Assembly (NCBI GenBank): GCA_946886565.1
Contig: CAMPIX010000038.1
Span: 1 to 13,216 of the forward strand
DNA: 13,216 bases
Direction of reading: 5' to 3'
Source of the DNA: an uncultured Altererythrobacter sp.
GTDB lineage: Bacteria > Pseudomonadota > Alphaproteobacteria > Sphingomonadales > Sphingomonadaceae
Part shown: piece by piece, positions 1 to 7,192 of the stretch
How the letters are laid out: each line of letters opens with the position of its first letter
Position numbering within the stretch: the first letter of the stretch is position 1
The notes under the pieces: generated by a model
What the model was told of the DNA's origin: nothing
What the model saw: only the letters and a program-made list of their open reading frames with translations
Databases searched by the model: none
Made by a program: the position numbers and the translations under genes

Positions 1-785
1 CAGGTGAAGCGCTGGGCGAGCACGACCTGGAACACGTCGCCCGCGGCGATGTATTCCTTCGCGCGCCCGACCATCGCGGCGTAGTCGCCCGCCTCCATCG
101 TCGGGGCGAGCGCCATTTCGGGCAGGTCGGCCGCGCTCGCATCGGCCGGGGCGGGACCGGCGAGCTTGCGCAGCGTCTCGTCGATCCGCTCGGCGGCGGC
201 CTCGATCGCGTGGCCGGGATCGCCACCGTCGGCCCAGAGCGGGGCGATGCAGAACAGCTCGTCGCCGAGCCGGTCGAACACCAGCAGCACCGTGGGCCGC
301 ACGAACAGCATGTCGGGCAGCGCGAGCTGGCTGGCGGGCGCGCGCGGCAGCTTCTCGACCAGCCCGATCGTCTCGTAGCCGAAATAGCCGACCAGGCATG
401 CCAGCGCCGGGGGCAACCCGGCGGGCACCTCGATCCGGCAGCGCTCGACGAGCGCGCGCAGCTCGGCGAGCGCGTCGGCCGCGCACGGTTCGAAGGCGTC
501 GCGATCCTCGCGCCAGCGCGGGTTGATCTCGGCACGCTCACCCTTGGCGCGGAACACGAGGTCGGGGTCGAGCCCGAGCAGGCTGTAGCGCCCGCGCACC
601 TCGCCGCCCTCGACCGATTCGAGCAGGAAGTCGCCGCGCCCCGGTTCGATCAACTTGCGCGCCGCGCCGACCGGGGTCTCGGTATCGGCAACGACCTTGC
701 GCCAGACGAGCGCCGCGTGCCCCGCGGCCAGCGCGGCGCGGGCTTCGACAGCGTTCGAGAGACCGGGAACGGTGGCCGGGGCCAC
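1..785 (-). CDS. trpE: Anthranilate synthase component I (N-terminal part, runs off the left edge)
   Basis: TrpE makes anthranilate from chorismate, the first committed step of tryptophan synthesis, using ammonia supplied by the TrpG glutaminase. About 261 residues of a protein usually near 500 are visible. The N-terminal regulatory domain is clear: the LLES motif of the tryptophan feedback site lies near residues 54-57, followed by RYSLLG at 66-71 and a GYFGYE segment. The reading ends in GDVFQVVLAQRF, which opens the chorismate-binding catalytic domain. The catalytic residues are outside the window. I chose the GTG at 783-785 because it lies just 3 bp after the ppiD stop and no suitable ATG exists; the Shine-Dalgarno match is weak, suggesting translational coupling. 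No TRAP site or leader peptide could be placed in the 3-bp gap, so any attenuation would act upstream of ppiD. Confidence 0.93.
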   Translation of the reverse strand, partial: MAPATVPGLSNAVEARAALAAGHAALVWRKVVADTETPVGAARKLIEPGRGDFLLESVEGGEVRGRYSLLGLDPDLVFRAKGERAEINPRWREDRDAFEPCAADALAELRALVERCRIEVPAGLPPALACLVGYFGYETIGLVEKLPRAPASQLALPDMLFVRPTVLLVFDRLGDELFCIAPLWADGGDPGHAIEAAAERIDETLRKLAGPAPADASAADLPEMALAPTMEAGDYAAMVGRAKEYIAAGDVFQVVLAQRFT

Positions 786-788
786 CGC

Positions 789-2723
789 CTAGTTCTGCCC
801 GACGAGCTGCTTGCGGACCGCTTCGATCGCGGTGGCGTTGCGCTCGACGCCCAGTTCCTCGCGCAGCGCGATGCGGAGCTGGTCGGCGTATTCACGGCCC
901 ATCGCGATCCCCAGGTCGGCCTTGGCCTGCGCGAAGATCGGATCGTTGCGGCTCACCTCGCCGGTCTCGATCTCGGTGAGATCGACGACGTACCAGCCGT
1001 TGCCCTCGGGCGCCTCGAGCTTCTTGGTCGTGCCTTCGGCCATCGAGAACATCAGCGCGATCGGCGCGGGGAAACGGCCCTGCATCGCGGCGAGCTGTTC
1101 GCGAGTGAGATCGACCTGCTCGACGCCTGGCAGCGCCTGCTCTTCCTCCGCGACCGCGGCTGCGAGGGTGGCGCCGCCTTCGACGCGCTTCATGATGCGG
1201 TCGGCCGCGGCGCGCGCCGCCTTCGCACCCTGGTCGAGACGCCAGGCGGCGACCACGTCGTCGCGGATCTGGGCCAGCGGCGCGGGGGCGGAAGCGGTGA
1301 TGTCGCTCGCCTCGAAGATGAGGAAGGTCTCGCCCGGCACGATCTCGGCAAGCTGCGGCTGACCCTCGGCCATCTGGAAGGCGGTTTCGAGCGCCGGTGC
1401 GAGCACGGCAGGCGCAGTTTCCTCCGGCGCGCCATAGACCTGGCCGGTGGCGACGATCGGCCGCGTGGTCGCAAGCTCGACACCGAGGTCTTCGGCCACA
1501 TCGGTCAGCGACACGCCATCGCCGAGCTGTTCCTCGATGCTTGCGGAAAGATCGGCGAGCGCGGTCTGGCGCTTCTCGATCCGCAACTGTTCGGCTATTT
1601 CCTCGCGAACCTGCTCGAGGCTGCGTGCGGCGGTCGAATCGACTCCATCGACCCGCACGACATGCCAGCCGAGCGCGCTGCGCGCGGGCGCCGCTATTGC
1701 GCCGCGGCTGGCGGCGAACGCTGCCTGCGCCACTTCGGCGGAGCTCTGGGCGGCGAGGTTCTGTTGCGAGATCGGGCCAAGCGCCGTGGTGTCAAAGCCC
1801 GCCTCGCTCGCCGCGACTTCGAGCGAGCCGCCGGCGGCGACCCGCTCGCGGATGGCGTTTGCGGCCTGCTGCGTCGGAACGATCAACTGCGTGAGCCGGC
1901 GCTCCTCGCGCGCGGCGTAGCGTGCGCGGTCCTCTTCGTAGCGCGTGCGGATCTCGGCCGCGGTCGGTTCGGCACGCTCACCGAGCGTCTCCGCGCCGAA
2001 CGTCGCGTAGCGGATCACACGCCGCTCCGGGCGGATAAAGTCGCCGCGATTCTCGGCGTAATAAGCCTCGAGCGCCTGCTGGCTCGGATCGCCGGTCGGC
2101 GCGAAGGCGGACGCAGGGATCATCGCGATGCCGCCGGCACGGCGTTCCTTGAGCAGCGCGGCGTAGCGCGTGACGAGCTTGTCGGGCGCCTTTGCACCGA
2201 AGGATGCCGGTACGAGGAGCTGCTGCGCAAGGAAGCCCTGCGCGAGATCGGAACGGAACGTGGCTTCGGTGAGATTCAGCCGGCCGAGGGCAAGGCGGAA
2301 CGTGTTGGCGTCAAACTCTCCGTTCGCGCCGCGGAATGCCGGGATCGTGAGTATCTCGCTGTTGACCAGATTCTCGCCGGCGCGCAGGCCCATCTCGCGC
2401 GCGAACTCGGCGATCGCCGTGCGGTCGATCATCTGGTCGAGCACTTCCTCCAGTCCGCCCTGCTCGATGAACGCGGGCATCGACATGGTCGGGTTCTGTT
2501 CGCGCACCTGATCCAGCGCCTGATCGGCGTAGCGCACGAAATCGGCCGAACCTATCTTCTCGTCGCCGACCACCGCCACGCGATCGCCGCCGGCCACACC
2601 GCCGAACGTGCCGGTACCGGCGATATCGCTGCTCGCGAAGGCCACCGCGATCAGCGCCAGGAAGGCGAGGGTGATCGGAATGCCGAGCTTCGACTGGAAG
2701 AAGTTGCGGAAGAACTGGAGCAT
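789..2723 (-). CDS. ppiD: PpiD/SurA-like membrane-anchored peptidyl-prolyl isomerase
   Basis: A 644-residue protein starting MLQFFRNFFQSKLG, with a single membrane anchor at about residues 13-31 and the rest predicted periplasmic. Residues 35-190 look like a SurA_N/PpiD-N chaperone region, and residues 270-360 match a parvulin (PpiC-type) domain ending in the typical ALGWHVVRVDGV. Length and layout fit PpiD, which assists folding of proteins leaving the SecYEG translocon; in E. coli the parvulin domain of PpiD is catalytically weak, so chaperoning may be the main role here too. The start at 2721-2723 was chosen because the membrane anchor begins directly after it; a 36-residue upstream extension has no homology-like character and no better ribosome site. 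It is transcribed away from tpiA and is followed after 3 bp by trpE, so the two probably share a transcript. The gene symbol is assigned by architecture. Confidence 0.88.
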   Translation of the reverse strand: MLQFFRNFFQSKLGIPITLAFLALIAVAFASSDIAGTGTFGGVAGGDRVAVVGDEKIGSADFVRYADQALDQVREQNPTMSMPAFIEQGGLEEVLDQMIDRTAIAEFAREMGLRAGENLVNSEILTIPAFRGANGEFDANTFRLALGRLNLTEATFRSDLAQGFLAQQLLVPASFGAKAPDKLVTRYAALLKERRAGGIAMIPASAFAPTGDPSQQALEAYYAENRGDFIRPERRVIRYATFGAETLGERAEPTAAEIRTRYEEDRARYAAREERRLTQLIVPTQQAANAIRERVAAGGSLEVAASEAGFDTTALGPISQQNLAAQSSAEVAQAAFAASRGAIAAPARSALGWHVVRVDGVDSTAARSLEQVREEIAEQLRIEKRQTALADLSASIEEQLGDGVSLTDVAEDLGVELATTRPIVATGQVYGAPEETAPAVLAPALETAFQMAEGQPQLAEIVPGETFLIFEASDITASAPAPLAQIRDDVVAAWRLDQGAKAARAAADRIMKRVEGGATLAAAVAEEEQALPGVEQVDLTREQLAAMQGRFPAPIALMFSMAEGTTKKLEAPEGNGWYVVDLTEIETGEVSRNDPIFAQAKADLGIAMGREYADQLRIALREELGVERNATAIEAVRKQLVGQN

Positions 2724-2935
2724 GTCGAGGGCGGTTCCGGTGCTGCGGTTTCGATTAGGGCTTGCGCTATGCGGCGAGCGCTTTATCCGCCCTGCGACCT
2801 CGCGGCAACAGGTCCTCGCCGCTTTTGGCATGGCAAGCAGATGCGACTAGCGGGCTGGGCCTTCCGGCCCATATAGGCGCCGGTGCATGCGGGGCTCCAA
2901 GCCACCGCAAGATCGGGACAAGAACAGGATACGTC

Positions 2936-3700
2936 ATGGCCGAACGGCCCTACATCGTTGGAAACTGGAAGATGAACGGCACGCGCGCGATGCTCGCCCA
3001 GGCGCGTGCCATCGACCGTGCGGCGCAGAACATGATGAAGGTCGAAGTAGCGCTCGCGCCGCCCTTCACGCTGATCCACGCCACCCACCGCGAGGTCGAG
3101 CAGATCGGCGTCGGCGCGCAGGATTGCCACCCGGGCGCGGAGGGCGCGCATACGGGCGACATCTCCGCGCCGATGGTCGCCGACGCGGGCGCCAAGTTCG
3201 TCATTCTGGGCCACAGCGAGCGGCGGCAGAATCACGGCGAGGACGATTCTCTTGTCCGTGCGAAAGTCGCCGCCGCGCTCGACGCGGGCCTGCGCGTGAT
3301 CCTGTGCTGCGGCGAGACGGAAGCGGTCCGCGACGCGGGCGAAGCGATCGCGTTCGTCGCCGGCCAGCTTGAGGCGTCGCTGCCCGAGAAGTTCGAGCGT
3401 GTGGGCGAATCGCTGACCGTCGCCTACGAGCCGGTCTGGGCGATCGGCACCGGGCGCACGCCCACTGCGGACGACATCGGCGCGATGCACCGCGCGATTC
3501 GCGAGCTGCTGGTGCGGCTCTACGGCGAGGACGACGGCGCGGCGGTGCGCATCCTCTATGGCGGCTCGGTCAAGGCTGAGAACGCGCGCGAGCTGCTTGC
3601 GGCGGACGAAGTCGGCGGTGCGCTGGTCGGCGGCGCGAGCCTGACCGCCGAGAGCTTCATGGGCATCGTCATCGCCGCGGCCGAGGTTTACGAGCAGTAG
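2936..3700 (+). CDS. tpiA: Triosephosphate isomerase
   Basis: A 254-residue cytoplasmic enzyme that interconverts dihydroxyacetone phosphate and glyceraldehyde 3-phosphate in glycolysis and gluconeogenesis. The whole fold is visible: the N-terminal NWKMNG with Asn10 and catalytic Lys12, GHSERR with catalytic His93, YEPVWAIG with catalytic base Glu165, the flexible loop GTGRTPT at 171-177, and the phosphate-binding YGGSVK at 208-213. Length is normal. The ATG at 2936 has an AGGA about 7 nt upstream and places the family's usual N-terminus; an upstream in-frame extension to 2762 is rejected because it reads through the divergent promoter region. A TATAGG at 2872-2877 could be a -10 element giving a leader near 50 nt, but I find no good -35 partner. 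secG follows after 73 bp. Confidence 0.97.
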   Translation: MAERPYIVGNWKMNGTRAMLAQARAIDRAAQNMMKVEVALAPPFTLIHATHREVEQIGVGAQDCHPGAEGAHTGDISAPMVADAGAKFVILGHSERRQNHGEDDSLVRAKVAAALDAGLRVILCCGETEAVRDAGEAIAFVAGQLEASLPEKFERVGESLTVAYEPVWAIGTGRTPTADDIGAMHRAIRELLVRLYGEDDGAAVRILYGGSVKAENARELLAADEVGGALVGGASLTAESFMGIVIAAAEVYEQ

Positions 3701-3717
3701 GGCCGCGGCCCCGCGAC

Positions 3718-3746
3718 TTGCCCCGACGCCGCGCAGTCCCTAGATG
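3718..3746 (+). promoter_or_regulatory. Possible sigma70-type promoter for secG
   Basis: TTGCCC at 3718-3723 and TAGATG at 3741-3746 are separated by exactly 17 bp and end 27 bp before the secG ATG. The -35 box is a reasonable match, the -10 box moderate. The ten bases TTGCCCCGAC recur upstream of pyrG. Read by eye only. Confidence 0.35.
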
Positions 3747-3773
3747 CGCGGACGAACCCATAGAGATTTGCCC

Positions 3774-4154
3774 ATGTCCCTCTTCATCTTCCTCTTCGTA
3801 GTCCAGGCGATCGTCGCCGCGGCGCTCGTCACCGTGGTGCTGATGCAGCGCTCCGAAGGCGGCGGCCTCGGGATCGGCGGCAGCCCGACCGGGCTGATGA
3901 GCGCGCGCGGCGCGGCCGATTTCCTGACCCGGGCGACCAAGTGGCTCGCGGTGGCGTTCGTCGTGCTGTCGATCGCGCTCGCCGCGATCGCCGCCGAGAC
4001 GAGCGGGCAGGATTCGATTACCTCGACGCTCGACCGCACCGCGCCCGCCGATCCGCTCGGCCAGACGGGCACGCAGGCGCCACCTGCGGCTCCGGCGACG
4101 ACCGCGCCGGCCGCCTCCGCGACCGACGACCCGCTCGCCGGCGCGGCCGAATAA
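3774..4154 (+). CDS. secG: Preprotein translocase subunit SecG
   Basis: A 126-residue inner-membrane protein, the small accessory subunit of the SecYEG channel that stimulates SecA-driven export. The first transmembrane helix spans about residues 2-23, followed by the family signature VVLMQRSEGGGLGIGG, then SARGAADFLTRATKWLA leading into the second helix at about residues 57-76. The C-terminal tail (about residues 85-126) is rich in Ala, Pro and Thr, low in complexity, as is usual in alphaproteobacterial SecG. The start MSLFIF was chosen because the first helix begins at once; a start 10 codons earlier would put charged residues ahead of the helix without a ribosome site. The tpiA-secG-pyrG order is common in alphaproteobacteria. 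Confidence 0.93.
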   Translation: MSLFIFLFVVQAIVAAALVTVVLMQRSEGGGLGIGGSPTGLMSARGAADFLTRATKWLAVAFVVLSIALAAIAAETSGQDSITSTLDRTAPADPLGQTGTQAPPAAPATTAPAASATDDPLAGAAE

Positions 4155-4177
4155 CCACTCTTCGACGGATGTGGATT

Positions 4178-4193
4178 GCGGGCTCCGGCCCGC
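4178..4193 (+). other. Small GC-rich hairpin between secG and pyrG
   Basis: GCGGGC and GCCCGC form a perfect 6-bp stem around a TCCG loop, 23 bp after the secG stop. No T-run follows, so it is a weak terminator candidate at best; it may only protect the secG mRNA end. Confidence 0.4.
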
Positions 4194-4203
4194 CGCATTC
4201 CGC

Positions 4204-4232
4204 TTGCCCCGACTCCATCTGGACGCTTAAGG
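4204..4232 (+). promoter_or_regulatory. Weak promoter candidate for pyrG
   Basis: TTGCCC at 4204-4209 and TTAAGG at 4227-4232 are 17 bp apart. The -10 box is a poor match, and it would start the transcript only a few bases before the ATG. I offer it because the TTGCCCCGAC block is identical to the one before secG. pyrG may equally be read through from tpiA-secG. Confidence 0.22.
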
Positions 4233-4242
4233 CCCGACACCC

Positions 4243-5877
4243 ATGGCGCGGTACATTTTCATCACCGGCGGCGTGGTTTCTTCGCTCGGCAAGGGTCTCA
4301 TGGCGGCGAGCCTCGGCGCGCTGTTGCAGGCGCGGGGCTATAAGGTCCGCATCCGCAAGTTCGACCCCTATCTCAACGTCGATCCGGGGACGATGAGCCC
4401 CTATCAGCACGGCGAGGTCTACGTCACCGACGACGGGGCCGAGACCGATCTCGACCTCGGGCACTACGAGCGCTTCACCGGCGTTTCGGCGCGGCAGAGC
4501 GACAACGTCACCTCAGGCCGTATCTACCAGCAGATCATCGCGCGCGAGCGGCGTGGCGACTACCTCGGCGCGACGGTGCAGGTGATCCCGCACGTGACCG
4601 ACGCGATCAAGCAATTCGCGCTTGCCGATCAGGGCGACCACGACTTCATCCTGTGCGAGATCGGCGGCACCGTGGGCGACATCGAATCGTTGCCGTTCAT
4701 GGAAGCGATCCGCCAGCTGCGGAACGAGCTCGAGCCGGACCAGACGCTGTCGGTTCACGTCACGCTGGTGCCCTATATCGCCGCCGCGGGCGAGCTGAAG
4801 ACCAAGCCGACCCAGCATTCGGTGCGCGAGCTCGCCAGCCTCGGGATCAAGCCCGATGTGCTGCTGTGCCGCTGCGAGCATCCGCTGCCCGACAGCGAGC
4901 GGCGCAAGATCGCGCAGTTCTGCAACGTGCGGCAGGAATCGGTCATCCCTGCGCTCGACGCCTCGTCGATCTACGCCGTGCCGCTGCAGTACCACGGCGA
5001 GGGGCTCGACAGCGAAGTGTTGCGCGGTTTCGGCATCACCGACGCGCCCGAGCCCGACCTTTCGACCTGGCTCGACATCGTCGACCGCTACGAGCATCCC
5101 GAAGGCGAGGTGACGATCGGGGTGGTCGGCAAGTACGTCGGCCTGCCCGACGCCTACAAGTCATTGAACGAGGCGCTGATCCACGGCGGCATGGCCAACC
5201 GCACCAAGGTCAACATCCGCTGGATCGACGCCGAGCTGTTCGAAGAGGACGACGCCGAAATCGCGGCCCGGCTCGAACCGCTGCACGCCATTCTGGTGCC
5301 GGGCGGATTCGGCGAACGCGGTTCGGAAGGCAAGATCGCCAGCGTCCGCTTCGCGCGCGAGCGCAAGGTGCCATTCTTCGGCATCTGCCTCGGCATGCAG
5401 ATGGCCTGCATCGAGGGCGCGCGCACTGCGGGGCATCCGCTCGCATCGTCGACCGAGTTCGGCGAGACCGAGGAGCCTGTGGTCGGCATCATCACGGAGT
5501 GGATGAGCGAGGAAGGACTGGAGAAGCGCGAGGCGGGCGGCGATCTGGGCGGCACGATGCGGCTCGGCGCCTACGACGCGAAGCTCGCGGGCAACAGCCA
5601 CGTTTCGCGCATCTACGGCGGGGCGACCGAGATTTCAGAGCGCCACCGCCACCGGTACGAGGTCAACGGCGCCTATCGCGACGCGCTCGAGGGCGACGGT
5701 CTCATTTTCTCGGGCATGTCGCCCGACGGGCTACTGCCCGAAATCGTCGAGCGCCCCGACCATCCGTGGTTCGTCGGCGTGCAGTTTCATCCCGAGCTCA
5801 AGTCGAAGCCGTTCGATCCCCATCCGCTGTTCGCGGGCTTCGTCGCGGCTGCGCTGGATCAATCGCGGCTCGTATAA
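4243..5877 (+). CDS. pyrG: CTP synthase
   Basis: A 544-residue cytoplasmic enzyme that aminates UTP to CTP using ATP and glutamine, the last step of de novo pyrimidine nucleotide synthesis. Residues 1-270 form the synthetase domain: [10 protein letters not shown] at 9-18 is the ATP-binding P-loop, and GGTVGDIES at 141-149 is a conserved UTP/Mg site. Residues 290-544 form the class I glutamine amidotransferase domain: oxyanion loop GGFGERG at 354-360, nucleophile Cys382 in FGICLGMQ, and His516/Glu518 in VQFHPEL complete the triad. The length matches the E. coli enzyme. The start is fixed by the conserved [10 protein letters not shown]; the Shine-Dalgarno sequence is weak. It ends the tpiA-secG-pyrG run and is followed by a 394-bp non-coding gap. 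Confidence 0.98.
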   Translation: MARYIFITGGVVSSLGKGLMAASLGALLQARGYKVRIRKFDPYLNVDPGTMSPYQHGEVYVTDDGAETDLDLGHYERFTGVSARQSDNVTSGRIYQQIIARERRGDYLGATVQVIPHVTDAIKQFALADQGDHDFILCEIGGTVGDIESLPFMEAIRQLRNELEPDQTLSVHVTLVPYIAAAGELKTKPTQHSVRELASLGIKPDVLLCRCEHPLPDSERRKIAQFCNVRQESVIPALDASSIYAVPLQYHGEGLDSEVLRGFGITDAPEPDLSTWLDIVDRYEHPEGEVTIGVVGKYVGLPDAYKSLNEALIHGGMANRTKVNIRWIDAELFEEDDAEIAARLEPLHAILVPGGFGERGSEGKIASVRFARERKVPFFGICLGMQMACIEGARTAGHPLASSTEFGETEEPVVGIITEWMSEEGLEKREAGGDLGGTMRLGAYDAKLAGNSHVSRIYGGATEISERHRHRYEVNGAYRDALEGDGLIFSGMSPDGLLPEIVERPDHPWFVGVQFHPELKSKPFDPHPLFAGFVAAALDQSRLV

Positions 5878-5963
5878 ACATTAGATAAGTTGCCGTAATC
5901 GCATAACAATGTTGCCTCGCAATTCCGCGCGACGGCAATATCCTGTGCCGCAGCGGGACTCCA

Positions 5964-5996
5964 CGCGAAGCAATCGTTCGCGACACTTTATCTTTT
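5964..5996 (+). terminator. Possible pyrG terminator
   Basis: CGCGAA (5964-5969) and TTCGCG (5977-5982) form a perfect 6-bp stem with a 7-nt loop. A T-rich stretch, ACTTTATCTTTT, follows a few bases later. The T-run is not immediately adjacent, so this is tentative. It lies 87 bp after the pyrG stop. Confidence 0.33.
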
Positions 5997-6151
5997 GCTG
6001 GTTTTGCCGCATTATGCCGCCGAGCATGCGCGATTTCTCGCGGATCGAGTCGCGCGCAACGGGTTAGCAAAAATTCCGGGCTTGGCCCGGGGTCGATCGT
6101 CTTCTGCGACCCGGACGATCTGGCTCCGGACAAGGCGGCGTTTCGCGTCGC

Positions 6152-6177
6152 GGGGGCGAGCCTTCGGGCTCGTCCCC
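6152..6177. terminator. 11-bp hairpin with a UUCG tetraloop
   Basis: The arms 6152-6162 and 6167-6177 pair over 11 bp with one G-U, closed by C-G around TTCG at 6163-6166, the most stable tetraloop class. There is no T-run on either side, so it may be a Rho-associated or mRNA-stabilising hairpin rather than a true intrinsic terminator. It lies between the convergent pyrG and hsp20. Confidence 0.5.
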
Positions 6178-6203
6178 ATTCACCACCCGCGAGAAGGCAA
6201 ACG

Positions 6204-6238
6204 AAAAAGGCCCGCCCAGGACGAAGCAGGAGCGGGCC
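6204..6238 (-). terminator. Rho-independent terminator of hsp20
   Basis: Read on the minus strand, GGCCCGC (6238-6232) pairs perfectly with GCGGGCC (6215-6209), and the right arm runs straight into five T residues (6208-6204). The 16-nt loop may pair further. It starts 34 bp after the hsp20 stop codon and is the best intrinsic terminator in the window. Confidence 0.82.
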
Positions 6239-6271
6239 ATTTCGGTGCTGCAAAGGCAGACGACGACGGAA

Positions 6272-6757
6272 TCAGGCTGCGTCGGCCTTGCTTCCGGCGT
6301 CTTCGTCGTCGTCGCGGACGACCTCGAGCGTCTTCTGCCCGTTTACCGCGATCTTCTTCGGCTTCATCGCCTCGGGCACTTCGCGCACGAGGTCGATCGC
6401 GAGCAGGCCGTCCTCGAGCCGGGCATTCTCCACCCGCACGAAGTCGGCGAGTTCGAAGCGGCGTTCGAAACCGCGATTGGCGATGCCGATGTGGAGCATC
6501 TCGCCATCGCTGTCGCTTTCGTCGCGCTTGCGGCCGTGAACCACGAGCAGGTTCTGCTGCGCCGTGATGTCGATATCGCCCGGGCGGAAGCCGGCCACCG
6601 CGAGCGTGATGCGGTAATCGTCCTCGCCGCGGCGTTCGATGTTGAACGGGGGATAGTTGTCGCCGGCGTTGTTGCGTGCCTGCTTCTCGAGCAGGTCGAA
6701 CAGACGGTCGAAACCGACCGTCGAGCGGCGATAGGGACTGAAATCGAAACGGTTCAT
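6272..6757 (-). CDS. Small heat-shock protein, Hsp20/IbpA class
   Basis: A 161-residue ATP-independent holdase that binds unfolding proteins and passes them to DnaK/ClpB. The N-terminus MNRFDFSPYRRSTVGFDRLF is typical of the IbpA-like class A proteins of alphaproteobacteria. The alpha-crystallin domain spans about residues 37-137, beginning PPFNIERRGEDDYRITLAVAGF and ending with DGLLAIDLVREVPE, the usual G-x-L-x-I-x-L segment. The C-terminal anchoring motif is I136-A-V138 in KKIAVN, followed by an acidic tail. The start at 6755-6757 has a strong GGAGGA 9 nt upstream; an upstream extension of 54 codons would read through that leader and is rejected. The leader can fold into a thermometer-like hairpin and a heat-shock-like promoter sits just before it, so expression probably rises with temperature at two levels. 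It is a single-gene unit with its own terminator. Confidence 0.95.
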   Translation of the reverse strand: MNRFDFSPYRRSTVGFDRLFDLLEKQARNNAGDNYPPFNIERRGEDDYRITLAVAGFRPGDIDITAQQNLLVVHGRKRDESDSDGEMLHIGIANRGFERRFELADFVRVENARLEDGLLAIDLVREVPEAMKPKKIAVNGQKTLEVVRDDDEDAGSKADAA

Positions 6758-6796
6758 CGAAACAAATCCTCCAATGAGCAATTTGACAATGTACCG
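6750..6796 (-). promoter_or_regulatory. ROSE-like RNA thermometer covering the hsp20 ribosome site and start codon
   Basis: In the minus-strand transcript, CAAAUUGCUC (6785-6776) pairs with GAGGAUUUG (6771-6763) around an AUUG loop, leaving G6779 bulged. The Shine-Dalgarno GGAGGA occupies 6772-6767, so its AGGA is paired with UUGCU through a bulged G, the hallmark of ROSE thermometers known from small heat-shock genes. An outer helix joins CGGUACAU (6796-6789) to AUGAACCG (6757-6750) with one A-A mismatch, tying up the AUG itself. The G-U pair, bulge and A-U pairs make the inner stem weak, as expected for melting near heat-shock temperature. Pairing was read by hand; assignment to ROSE is by motif. 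Confidence 0.62.
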
Positions 6797-6803
6797 GGCC
6801 CAC

Positions 6804-6831
6804 ACATGGCGGCGCCCGGTGATTTGCGAAG
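6804..6831 (-). promoter_or_regulatory. Possible RpoH (sigma-32) promoter of hsp20
   Basis: On the minus strand CTTCGCA (6831-6825) and CGCCATGT (6811-6804) are 13 bp apart, close to the sigma-32 consensus CTTGAAA-N13-CCCCATNT. The -10 matches at all but one position; the -35 keeps CTT and the last A. Transcription would begin near 6797, which is just where the thermometer hairpin begins. A 7-bp inverted repeat (6793-6799 with 6814-6820) flanks the -10. Confidence 0.42.
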
Positions 6832-6840
6832 GCGCATCCA

Positions 6841-6871
6841 TTGCGGCACGCGCCTCCATTCGCCAGATAGG
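6841..6871 (+). promoter_or_regulatory. Weak promoter candidate for the grxC operon
   Basis: TTGCGG at 6841-6846 and GATAGG at 6866-6871 are 19 bp apart; a start near 6878 would give a leader of about 50 nt. Spacing is long and the match modest. The position, back to back with the hsp20 promoter, is reasonable. Confidence 0.28.
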
Positions 6872-6928
6872 ATGCACGGACGGCCGTTCAAGCCCGCTGC
6901 ATCGCCGACAGTTAACCAAGGAATTTCA

Positions 6929-7192
6929 ATGCTCACGCCCAAAGTCGACATCTACACCAAGTTCGGATGCGGATACTGCTACCGCGCGAAGCGGTTGCTC
7001 GATGACAAGGGCGTCGAATATTCCGAGCACGATATCACCATGGGCGGCCCGAAGCGCGCCGAGATGCTCGAACGCGCACCGAACGCGCGCACCGTGCCGC
7101 AGATCTTCATCGGCGAGACGCATGTCGGCGGATCGGACGATCTCCAGGCGCTCGAGCGCGCGGGCAAGCTGGACGCGCTTCTCGCCGGATGA
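6929..7192 (+). CDS. grxC: Glutaredoxin 3
   Basis: An 87-residue cytoplasmic thiol-disulphide oxidoreductase that uses glutathione to reduce protein disulphides and mixed disulphides. The beta strand VDIYTKFGC leads into the active site Cys14-Gly-Tyr-Cys17, and the TVPQIFIG segment holds the cis-proline; GGSDDLQALERAGKL is the conserved glutathione-binding end. The length is the family norm. The active site is CGYC instead of the textbook CPYC, keeping both cysteines and therefore dithiol chemistry. The ATG at 6929 has AAGGA 6 nt upstream. The stop overlaps the start of the next gene as ATGA, so the two are almost certainly co-translated. Confidence 0.95.
   Translation: MLTPKVDIYTKFGCGYCYRAKRLLDDKGVEYSEHDITMGGPKRAEMLERAPNARTVPQIFIGETHVGGSDDLQALERAGKLDALLAG

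Larger units (their letters stand above)
5878..6271. other. Structured non-coding gap between convergent pyrG and hsp20
   Basis: I see no convincing gene in these 394 bp. The first 200 bases are clearly richer in A+T than the flanking genes. Hairpin-forming pairs are dense: TTGCCGT at 5890-5896 with ACGGCAA at 5932-5938, CGCGAA/TTCGCG at 5964-5982, CCGGGC/GCCCGG at 6076-6090, GATCGTC/GACGATC at 6095-6120, an 11-bp UUCG hairpin at 6152-6177, and the hsp20 terminator at 6204-6238. The gap separates two convergent transcripts, so most of this could be terminators from both sides; a small structured RNA is possible. The open reading frames here lack ribosome sites and recognisable sequence. Confidence 0.6.

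Noticed and set aside
210..2876. An 888-codon open frame on the plus strand, opposite trpE and ppiD
   Set aside because: It is antisense to two well-recognised genes, has no ribosome site, and its composition (Arg, Ala, Gly, Asp rich) is the mirror of GC-rich codon use.
2783..3490. A 235-codon minus-strand frame opposite tpiA
   Set aside because: It overlaps the intact tpiA on the other strand and the divergent promoter region, and shows no family features.
3701..3773. A terminator between tpiA and secG
   Set aside because: The GGCCGCGGCC block after the tpiA stop is palindromic but has no loop of usable size and no T-run.
4653..5888. A 411-codon plus-strand frame inside pyrG
   Set aside because: It is a shifted reading of the CTP synthase gene, extremely Arg-rich, and pyrG is intact in its own frame.
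5995..6567. A 190-codon plus-strand frame in the pyrG-hsp20 gap
   Set aside because: It runs through several hairpins and the hsp20 terminator, then antisense to hsp20; it is Arg/Ser-rich and has no convincing ribosome site.
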